From: Dactylis glomerata
Taxonomy: Eukaryota; Streptophyta; Magnoliopsida; Poales; Poaceae
Length of the DNA: 64,000 nt
Direction: 5' to 3'
Assembly (NCBI GenBank): GCA_007115705.1
Contig: QXEO01001857.1
Coordinates: 401,283-465,282, forward strand
Shown: in pieces, positions 55,945-64,000 of the stretch
Layout: the number at the start of each line of letters is the position of its first letter
How positions within the stretch are numbered: position 1 is the stretch's first letter
The notes under the pieces: model-generated
Seen by the model: only the letters and a program-made list of their open reading frames with translations
Told to the model about the DNA's origin: nothing
The model's database searches: none
Translations under genes and position numbers: made by a program

Positions 55945-57474
55945 TCAAGTAACATCAAGTGATGAAGCATCAAGCTCATAATTTGCTCTAAGAATAGAGT
56001 CAAAAAGTAATTTATTTATTTTCCTAGGGAAGTGTTCCATACCTTTCTTTAGTGGAAATTGATATTTGATAGTGCCTTCCCTCATATCAATGTTGGCACC
56101 TACAGTTTGAAGAAAGGGTCTTCCCAAAATAATAGGACATGAAGCATGTCATTCAACGTCCATAACAAGAAAATCAACGGGAACAAAGTTATTGTTAACC
56201 ACAATAAGAACATCATTAATCCTTCCCAAAGGTTTCTTCTTAGCAACATCAGCAATAGGAACATCAAAGTAACATTTTCCAAGCGGCGGTAAATCAAGCA
56301 TGTCATAAATTTTTCTAGGCATGATAGAAATACTAGCACCTAGATCACATAAAGCATGGCAATCAAAACCATTAACATGCATATCAATGATGGGTTCCCA
56401 ACCATCTTCTAACTTCTTGGGAACAGAGGCTTTTTGCTTCAACTTTTCATCCCTAATTTTTATGAGAGCATTGGTAATATTCTTAGTAAAAGCAATATTT
56501 AAAGAACTAGCATTGGGAGTCAAAGAAAGCTTTTGCAAGAACAAAATAACTTCAGATATATTGCAGCCATCAACATCAAAATCATTAAAAGAAATAGAGC
56601 TATCATCTCCCATACTCCGAAAAATTTCAGCACTCTTTTGAGAAAAAGTTTTGGCAGTTTTAGGCTTTTTGACACAAGGAGTGGGAGTTTTCTCTACCCC
56701 AATCAAAGTAAGAGGATTGCTAGCATTAGGAGCAACATCATTAGAGGTAGTAATAGTACATACCTTCATCTCTCTAGCCATCTCATCTTCTCTTTCCCAC
56801 CTGGCATGCAATTTCTCTAACAATCTAATATTTTCATCAATTCCAACTTGAATAGCGTTAGCAGTAGCAAAAACATTGTTCTCTTTCACATCATTGGGCA
56901 ACACTTTTAATTTCAGAAGTTCAACATCATGAGCAAGGCTATCAACTTTAGAAGCAAGAATATCAATTTTGCCTAACTTTTCCTCAACAGACTTGTTAAA
57001 AGCAGTTTGCTTACCGATGAAGTCCTTGAGCATTACCTCAAGCTCGGAGGGCGTGGCCCTAGTGTTGTTGTAGGAATTACCATAAGAATTACCATAACCA
57101 TTACCATTGGTAGAAGGATACGGCCTATAATTGTTACTAGCAAAATTGTTCTGATAAGCATTATTGTTAAAATTATTATTTCTAATGAAATTCACATCAA
57201 CATGCTCTTCTTGAGCAACCAGAGAGGCTAAAGGAACATTATTAGGATCAACATGAGTCCTATAATTAGCAAGCATAGCCATAATGGTATCAATCTTATC
57301 ATTCAAGGAAGAGGTTTCCTCAACAGAATTTACCTTCTTACCTTGTGGTGCTCTCACGGTGTGCCATTCAGAATAATTTACCTTCATGTTGTCGAGTAGC
57401 TTTGTTGCAGCGCCCAAGGTAAGGGACATAAAAGTGGCTCCAGCAGCTGAATCCAATAGGTTCCTTGAAAAAAA
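55945..57474 (-). pseudogene. Gypsy gag C-terminal part and aspartic protease, 5' deleted
   Basis: From about 57474 the frame encodes the gag middle (GATFMSLTLGAATKLLDNM, NYSEWHTVRAPQGKK), an Asn-rich spacer (NNNFNNNAYQNNF, NGNGYGNSYGNS), a coiled-coil-like part and a retropepsin-type domain (HALCDLGASISIMP with DLG as active site). A TGA near 56148 is followed in the same frame by ILGRPFLQTVGANIDM, the protease flap end, stopping at 55945. The N-terminal gag is absent: sequence near the primer site joins directly to mid-gag at about 57475-57480. Confidence 0.87.
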
Positions 57475-57505
57475 ATTCAGTCCTCACAGAAGTCTTCTAC
57501 TTCCT

Positions 57506-57522
57506 CCCCGGCAACGGCGCCA
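57506..57522 (-). promoter_or_regulatory. Primer-binding site, tRNA-Asp
   Basis: The minus strand reads TGGCGCCGTTGCCGGGG, complementary to the 3' end of plant tRNA-Asp(GUC). It lies 10 bp inside the LTR. Confidence 0.88.
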
Positions 57523-57532
57523 GAAAAATAGC

Positions 57533-59192
57533 TGATTGCCAAGTTGACAGTCGGCCCTTGTGCGTGGTGAATGACCAGCCCGTTGGGAACCCCAAGAGGA
57601 AGGTGTGATGAGTATAGCAGCTGGTTTTCCCTCAGTTAAGAAACCAAGGTTTATCGTTCTTGGAGAGGAGAGACAAACGACTGAAGGTGATGCAGACTGG
57701 CTTAATAGCACTCCAACAAGGGCGCCGTTTAACGATACTTGTTGACTCGTCTTCGGCCAGTAGCAACGCGGAACCTGCAGACAACACAACCAAGTACTTT
57801 GTTCCCAACTTGCGATGAGGTTGTCAATCTCACCGGTTTGCTTGAAACAAAGGTTATGAGTGTATCGCGTGGAAAACAATAGAGTATGCGAGTAAAGTAA
57901 ACAGTGCGAGTAAAGTAAACAGGTGATAGCAATATGATGGAAATAGGATCGGGGTCCACAGTTCACTAGTGGTGTCTCTCCATAAGATAAATAACACATG
58001 CTGGGTAAACAAATTACAGTTGGGCAATTGATAGAATAAAGATAAACGTGATATGTCAAGAAGATCACTATGAGATTTACTCTGGGCATTACACCAAAAT
58101 ACATAGACCGCCATCCAACTGCATCTATGACTAATAATCCACTTGTGGCAAATCAATCCGAGAACTCCACAAGTATTAAGTTGCGAACAACAGATAATTG
58201 CATTAAGCAAAGTGTGTAATGTAAACAAAGCATATGCCCTTGAGCATATGAATGTTGTTTTCTCCCTAGTAGCAACAGCACATCTACAACCTTAGAGGTT
58301 TCTGTCACTCCCCAAGGTTAAATAGAGTCATGAACCCACTATCGAGCATAAAATACCCCCTCTTGGAGTCACTAGCAACTACTCGGCCAAGATAGCTACT
58401 AACAACGGAGAGCATGCAAGATCATAAACAACATAGAGATAACAAAAGATAATATTTAGTACAGCAACTCAATCATAACACCAATATTCATCGGATCCCA
58501 ACAAAGCAAACATGTAGAATTACATAACGGTGATCTCAATCTTGTAGGGCAGCTCATGAGATCTAAACAAGAAGCACATGGTGGAGAGGACAACCATCTA
58601 GCTACTGCTATGGACCCATAGTACAAGGTAGACTACTCACTCATCGCTTCGGAGGCAAGCATGGCGATGAAGAAGACCTCCGGTGGCGATTCCCCTCTCT
58701 GGCAGGGTGCCGGGAAGAGCTTTGGACCCTCCCGATCTTCAGGTCAACGGCGGCGGTGGATCGCGATGTGTTCTGGAAAATTGATCGGGTCCTTAGGTTT
58801 TTCCCGTCGGGGGGTCTTTATAGGCGAAGGGGCGATGTCAGAGGTGGAGCCAGGTGCCCTCACACCATGGCGGCGTGGCCAGGGGCTAGGCCGTGCCAGC
58901 ATGTGTGAGGGGGCCTGGTGGCCCCTCTCCTACTCTCCTTCGGATGACTAGAAGCTCCCGGACAAAATAAGACTTTAGGAACTTGTTTCGTCCAATTCCG
59001 AGAATATTTCCTGTGTATCACTTCTGAAACACAAAAACAGCAGAAAACAGGGAACTGGCACTGTGGCAACTCGTTAATAGGTTAGTTCCGGAAAATGCAT
59101 AAAAGTGCCACTAAGTGTAACGAAACAGTAGGCAAATGGTGTAAAAACAAGCATGGAGCATCAAAAATTATAGATACGTTGGAGACGTATCA
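57533..59192 (-). repeat. 5' LTR of the gypsy element
   Basis: Partner of 51346-53007, with the same termini and nearly the same length (1660 versus 1662 bp). Differences are scattered, mostly transitions, with a few 1-2-bp indels. Confidence 0.93.
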
Positions 59193-59785
59193 ATAACTCT
59201 CCGCGAGTGGATTTTTAGTCATAGATGCAGTTGGATGGCAGTCTATGTATTTTGTCGTAATGCCCAGAGTGAATCTCATAGTGATCCTCATGACATATGT
59301 ACGTTATCTTTACTCTATCAATTGCCCAACTGTAATTTGTTTATCCAGCATGTTATTATTTATCTTATGGAGAGACACCACTAGTGAACTGTGGCTCCCA
59401 GTCCAATTTCCTTTACATTGTTATTACCGTTTACTTTTACTCGCTCTGTGTACATTCTCACATACTATTATCCTTTTACCACTCGATACGCTCAATCCTT
59501 TGTTTACAGCAAACCGGTGAGATTGACAACCTCATCGAAGTTGGGAGCAAAGTTCTTGGTTGTGTTGTGTGCAGGTTTCATGTTACTGCTAGGTGAAGAT
59601 GCGCCAGCATTTTCTGGCGCCATTGTCTGGAGTGTCACGAATCTAGCAAGCATCACCTTCTGAAGTTTGGCTTTCTTCTACTGGTTCAATAAACATTGGT
59701 TTCACAACTGAGGGAAACTTGCTACTGTGCTCCTCATACCTTCCTCTTGGGGTTTCCAACTAGGTGCCTTAACATAGCACTATCA
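59193..59785 (+). repeat. 5'-truncated LTR of the plus-strand gypsy
   Basis: Similar to the reverse complement of 51346-51960, with shared blocks such as CATAGATGCAGTTGGATGGC and GAGAGACACCACTAGTGAAC. It ends CACTATCA before the primer site. The 5' part of the LTR is missing at the junction with the neighbouring element. Confidence 0.78.
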
Positions 59786-59796
59786 AAGCATTTTTC

Positions 59797-59813
59797 AGGT
59801 GCCGTTGCCGGGG
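59797..59813 (+). promoter_or_regulatory. Diverged tRNA-Asp primer-binding site
   Basis: AGGTGCCGTTGCCGGGG matches the neighbouring element's site except at two positions. Confidence 0.7.
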
Positions 59814-59959
59814 AGAAAGAAGACTTCTGCAAGGGGAGTCTCGCACGCACAATCTTTTACTTTGTTTTTGTTTTGCTTTACTTTATTTTTACTTGCATCA
59901 TTTTATAAAAAATATAAAAAAATTAGTTCCTTATAGTTGCTTTTACTTGCTTGCTTTTA

Positions 59960-61207
59960 GATTTGCTAGAATAGGTACTCCTGAGAACACCAAGCTGTGT
60001 GATTTTACTAGCACCAAAAACAATGATTTTATCTGCACTCCTATTGCACCACCTGCTCCTGAGGCAAATTTTTATGAGATCAAACCTGCTTTGTTGAATC
60101 TTGTTATGAAAGAGCAATTTTCCGGTGCCAGTTCTGATGATGCTGCAGCTCATCTCAACAATTTTGTTGAGCTATGTGAGATGCAAAAGTATAAGAATGT
60201 AGAAGGTAATATTATTAAGCTTAAGTTGTTTCCTTTCTCTTAAGAGGATGACTTAAAGATTGGTTGCTATCTTTTCCTAGAAATAGTATTGATTCTTGGG
60301 ATAAGTGTAAGGATGCTTTTATTGGAAAATACTATCCTCCTGCTAAGATTATAGCTTTGCATAGTGATATTATGAAGTTTAGACAGTTTGATAATGAACA
60401 TGTTGCTCAAGCTTGGGAAAGAATGAAATCTATGATAAAGAATTGTCCCAATCATGGACTAACTACTTGGATGATTGTCCAAACTTTTTATGTAGGACTG
60501 AATTTTTCTTCAAGAAACCTATTGGATTCAGCTACTAGAGGCACTTTTATGTCCCTTACCTTGGGCGCCGCAACGAAGCTTCTCGACAATATGATGCTAA
60601 ATTATTCTGAATGGCACACCAAGAGAGCTCCACAAGGCAAGAAGGTAAATTCTGTTGAGGAAACCTCTTCCTTGAGTGATAAGATTGATGCTATTATGCT
60701 TATACTTTCTAATGATAGAGCTTATGTTGATCCTAATAATGTTCCTTTAGCCTCTTTGGTTGCTCAAGAAGAGCATGTTGATGTGAACTTCATTCGAAAT
60801 AATAATTTCAACAATAGTGCTTATAGGAACAATTTTAATAGCAACAATTATAGGCCGTATCCTTCTACCAATGGTAATGGTTATGGTAACTCTTATGGTA
60901 ATTCCTCCAACAACACTAGGGGCGCGCCCTCTGAGCTTGATGTCATGCTCAAGGACTTCATGGGTAAGCAAACTACTTTTAACAAGTCTGTTGAGGAAAA
61001 GTTGGGTAAAATTGATATTCTTGCTTCTAAAGTTGATAGCCTTGCTCTTGATGTTGAACTTCTGAAACTAAAAGTGTTGCCTAATGATGTGAAGGAAAGC
61101 AATACTTTTGCCACTACTAATGCCATTCAAGTTAGAATTGATGAAAATGTTAGGATGTTAGCAGAATTGCATGCCTGGTGAGAAAGAGAAGATGAGATGG
61201 CTATAAA
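59960..61207 (+). pseudogene. Gypsy gag, decayed
   Basis: The first frame (GTPENTKLCDFTS, KPALLNLVMKEQFSGAS, HLNNFVELCEMQKY) ends at a stop at 60241-60243. A shift leads to DWLLSFPRNSIDSWDKCKDA, KYYPPAKII, GTFMSLTLGAATKLLDNM and the Asn-rich spacer. It ends at a TGA after LAELHAW near 61179. This is the retrotransposon gag domain. It retains the N-terminal region that the neighbouring element has lost. Confidence 0.87.
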
Positions 61208-61879
61208 GATGAAGGTATTGTCGTCGTGGTGAAACAACATATGCCATAGGATGGCTTAAATGGGGGCCGACTAGATGCTGGAGGATTCGGGAGAGGGGAA
61301 CGAGCTAAAGAGCACGACAGAAAGGAACACAGATCTACCCAGGTTCGGGGCTCTCGTAAGGAGATAACACCCCTACTCCTGCTCTACTGGTTATATATTT
61401 GGATCGATGGAGTATACAACAATGGTGCTTCCAAGCTCTCTGCTAGAGGAGGAAGATGAGCTGCTAAGTCTCAGAACACCGAGTGACCAACCCACCTCCA
61501 ACCCTTTGCTAGGACTCCCTGTGCCACCTTATATAGTGGTGGCCAGGGTTACAACGGTCATAGGAGACCAGGAGACACCAACTACACTCCGAATAGGACT
61601 TGCTGTCGAGGGCAGACGCCCATGACTTTCTCCCTGATTGCTCTCGATGGGACTCACCCTTGCTGTACCTTGTACTTCCAGGACTGTGACCTTACCACCC
61701 TGAGGTAAGCTTGTACTTGTGCACAGTGAGGGTAGGTAACCTCCACTGTGCACCCTGCCATCATACTCTGCTACCATGCTTGGATGTTTTCTTCCTTGAT
61801 TGTAGCGATGTGACACCTTGGCTGACTTATGTATCCCGGATATGACCGTTGGCCATATCCTGGACCTATATGCCGGACC

Positions 61880-62345
61880 AACAACCTATGAAGGTCGGAT
61901 AATCCGGCCTCCCCTGCTCCTGCACAACACACAGAATAGATAGGCCGGCATATCTAAGTATATGCCGGCACTCCCAGTTAGTAGGCCGGTTAATCCGGCA
62001 TATCCAGACTTTAGCCGGGATATACATATATGCCGGCCTGGCCGATGCTCCTATATTCCGGCCAGGCCCTTCCTTGGTCGACCGGTATAAAGTCAACCAT
62101 AAACCTTGTATCTTTCTAGTCTCTTGACCCTATCGGGGGTCACCCCCCCTACACTAGTCCCCGAAGCTGCCGAGGTTCCCCAGTCATAACTGTGGAGCCT
62201 TGACAGTTTCAACATATCCTCTTTTTCATCATACCTCGGCTATCAGATTATATGCCGGGACGTCCATACAAATCCCGGCAACTGTTTCTTCTCCAAAAGT
62301 TATTCCGGCCGGCCCCGAGGGTATTCCGGACGGAACACATACACC
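61880..62345. repeat. GCCGG-AT palindromes in gypsy LTR U3
   Basis: Clustered words include GGTCGGATAATCCGGCC, GCCGGCATATCTAAGTATAT, GCCGGTTAATCCGGC, TATATGCCGGCC and TATTCCGGCC. They occupy about 470 bp ending roughly 260 bp upstream of the TATA box. Confidence 0.75.
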
Positions 62346-62607
62346 GGGCAGTTATTCCGACATATAGACGAGTCTTCCTCGAGAAGCCACGCCTGACAGT
62401 TTGCATCAAAACTTGCAACTGCCCTGCCACCTCGAACGGTCACACGATGTGACGGTTCACAGCGCAGTTACTCCTCGCCATCATCATGGCCTAGTGGCAC
62501 GGTTACAGGAACCGCCGCCCCACTCCGTGCCACCACGTGGCGACTCACCGCAGAAACGGTCGTGGTAGTGGAACACTCCCCACGACCCCCACGACCGGCC
62601 TCCTCGG

Positions 62608-62615
62608 TATAAATA
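62608..62615 (+). promoter_or_regulatory. TATA box of the gypsy LTR
   Basis: GGTATAAATATGGGGTGGGG lies downstream of the palindromes and upstream of a GC-rich transcribed-looking leader. Confidence 0.7.
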
Positions 62616-63205
62616 TGGGGTGGGGGTAACTTGCTCTTTTTACCCCCACACAGTCTCCGTCTTCCTCAGATCCTCTGCCCCTTGCGCTTCGCCGCCGGAC
62701 CAAGGAACCGAGAAGGAAGTCCGCCGCCGTCGCCCACCTGCACGCCGGCGCCTCCGCTTGCCGACGTCCGGCGTCATCGTCGACGACGCTGCTGCTCCTC
62801 TCTGCAACATTGCTGAGAGATCCGATCTTCCTCTGCACGCTCGCCGTCGTTCCACCACCGCCGGCCAAGCTTCGGTGAGCTTCTCTTTCTCTGTTCTTGT
62901 TCTTCATCCCTCCTGCCTCTTTGTAGCTATAGCACGATAGCCCTGCTAGCTTGAATCTGCGCTAGTTTCTCTGCTTGATGTCTCCTTAGCATTGCCAGTG
63001 ATATCCCTTTTGTAGTTCACCGCTGTTCTTCCGTAGGAATTATACCCATGTTTATCTCCAGTTTTAACTGCCTCGGTAGATCTTCTATTTCTACTAACAT
63101 TGGTGAGGGCGGTATGCCGGAGAGACTAACCTCCCTCTTTTCTCCGGCCTTGATAGGATTAACATCACGGGACTCCGGCTCTCACGCCTTGTCCCGGCCA
63201 TTAAG

Positions 63206-64000
63206 ATGGCATCTTCAAGCATGACGGGTACCTCGGCCTCGGAGGAAGATAACTCAGCTCGGGTCCAAGGACGCTCTGGCTGGGAGGGGTCGGAGGTCAC
63301 TCCGGCCGACATATCCTGGGTCACCTCCACCAGGAGAGTACCGGAGGGAGTTGCATGCCGGCTACCGGCGGGAGAGACTGCGCCGGCACCCGAACCCGGC
63401 GAACGCGTCGTCTTCATCGCCCACTTCGAGCGGGGTTTCGGTCTGCCGGTGTCGGACTTCTTCCGGGACATCCTCGACACCTACGATCTACAACCTCATC
63501 ATATCCCGGCCAATGCCGTGATGATCCTCTCCGCCTTCGCTGCTTTTTGTGAAGGCTATGCCGGCATAGAGCCCTTATCCTAAGGCTGGGTGAAGTACTT
63601 CCAACTGCGGAAGCAAGTCATTCAAGAGCCACCCCGGAGCAAGGATGAGCCGCAGGAGACAGCCCAGGAGAAGAAGGACCGCCCCATGACCCTATGCGGC
63701 GCGGCGACCATCATGTCCCGGAAGGGCTCGGACTTCCCCAAGGTGGAGCTCCTTGAGTCTTGCAAGAAGTGGCAGAAAAGCTTCTTCTACGTCAAGAACA
63801 CCACCGACGAGGATCTGCTCAACCTGCCGCCATTTGTGGACGAGCCACCTTTGGCCATGAAGAATTGGACTTACAACCCGAAAAACTCGGTGATGCCGGT
63901 GAACGCGCTCCACCGGGTTAAGGGCGAGCTCCGGGATGCCGGCCTTACCCCCCAAGATCTGGTGGCATGTTATATCCGCCGGCGCGTCTCCCTCTGCAGC
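63206..64000 (+). pseudogene. Gypsy gag-like protein (putative gypsy type transposon domain), one stop, partial
   Basis: The ATG at 63206 opens a Ser/Thr-rich N-terminus, then VVFIAHFERGFGLPVSDFF and YDLQPHHIPANAVMILSAFA, the pattern of the Pfam family called putative gypsy type transposon. A TAA at 63581-63583 interrupts. The same frame then stays open for 139 codons to the window end (WVKYFQLRKQ, PPLAMKNWTYNPKNSVMPVN). A single nonsense change is thus the only lesion visible. The family is the N-terminal gag region of grass gypsy elements; its exact role is unknown. Confidence 0.82.

Larger units (their letters stand above)
51346..59192 (-). mobile_element. Ty3-gypsy element with two LTRs, gag-protease only (7.85 kb)
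   Basis: Two 1.66-kb direct LTRs (51346-53007 and 57533-59192) enclose 4.5 kb. The minus strand reads primer site, gag, protease, then nearly 3 kb without coding sequence, then a polypurine-like tract. No RT or integrase is present, so it depends on another element. By eye the LTRs differ at about 45-50 sites (roughly 2.8%). The flanking pentamers ATGAC and ATAAC differ at one base, and the flanks are from different elements. Structure and size recall Triticeae gypsy families such as Sabrina; that name is from memory. Confidence 0.9.
59193..61218 (+). mobile_element. Related gypsy fragment on the plus strand
   Basis: LTR remnant (59193-59785), diverged tRNA-Asp primer site and gag, cut at 61218 by another LTR. 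Its LTR and gag are homologous to the minus-strand element next to it, but inverted and clearly diverged. Confidence 0.83.
61219..63099 (+). repeat. 5' LTR (about 1.88 kb)
   Basis: Begins TGTCGTCGTGGTGAAAC exactly where homology to the older gag stops, and ends TACTAACA before TTGGTGAGGG. It holds CCGGCATATGCCGG-like repeats, a TATA box and a GC-rich leader. The inner border is less certain because the primer site is not one I recognise. Confidence 0.65.
61219..64000 (+). mobile_element. Ty3-gypsy element, 5' LTR and gag, continues beyond window
   Basis: It interrupts the gag of the preceding gypsy fragment at 61218. The LTR (61219-63099) is followed by a leader and a gag-like gene running off the right edge. 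Confidence 0.8.

Noticed and set aside
1..64000. CRISPR arrays, bacterial operons, Shine-Dalgarno sites and intact rRNA or tRNA genes
   Set aside because: Introns, TATA boxes and plant transposons show a nuclear plant genome. Tandem repeats here lack CRISPR structure, and I found no complete rRNA or tRNA gene.

Overview
This window looks like intergenic chromosomal DNA from a large-genome grass, most likely the wheat/barley tribe (Triticeae). The reasons are Stowaway MITEs with the CTCCCTCCGT terminus, CACTA elements with GCACCGGTT-type subterminal repeats, Sirevirus-like copia elements, gypsy LTRs ending in TGATACGTCTCC, and plant-type introns. Nearly all of it is transposable elements in nested layers. 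Only one stretch looks like an ordinary host gene: a DUF4220/DUF594 membrane-protein gene at about 25.5-28.2 kb, which carries a frameshift. Family names come from protein and motif recognition by eye; no database search was run.

Layout. 1-8962: a minus-strand Sirevirus-like copia element whose 3' LTR lies beyond the left edge. It has a 5' LTR, an initiator-Met primer site, gag, pol and a third gene behind its own TATA box. 9508-21462: a complete CACTA transposon (TSD TAT) with two decayed transcription units. One is TNP2 transposase; the other is Transposase_24/DUF8039 joined to a C48 Ulp1-like protease over several exons. Between them lie duplicated subterminal blocks and a 142-bp tandem array. 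21.5-25.5 kb: non-coding DNA with a minisatellite, a CACTA end and a 201-bp tandem array. 25508-28241: the DUF4220 gene. 28530-28955: a LINE reverse-transcriptase scrap. 31096-35800: a decayed minus-strand gypsy element split by a solo LTR, followed by a LINE 3' end (35806-36990).

38.2-43.7 kb: a MITE cluster. A Stowaway (39218-43441) is split by a Helitron (39291-43261). The Helitron carries another Stowaway 7 bp from its 5' tip and a 1.4-kb non-autonomous CACTA. That CACTA contains a piece of 5S rRNA gene spanning the internal promoter. 44-47.7 kb: mostly unrecognised sequence and a CACTA terminus. 47700-49906: a decayed LINE, interrupted by a second Sirevirus-like LTR (49912-51345). 51346-59192: a gypsy element with two 1.66-kb LTRs and a tRNA-Asp primer site, but only gag and protease. 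Its two flanks belong to different elements. 59193-61218: a related plus-strand gypsy fragment. 61219-64000: the 5' LTR and gag of another gypsy element running off the right edge.

The autonomous functions seen are those of the elements: gag-pol for copia and gypsy, TNP2 and its partner for CACTA, and RT/RNase H for LINEs. In every case examined the coding sequence has stops, frameshifts or deletions, so nothing here looks able to move on its own. Two features stand out. Dense CCGG-centred palindrome arrays sit just upstream of TATA boxes in three unrelated LTRs and one internal promoter. The 5S rRNA internal control region lies inside a CACTA MITE.
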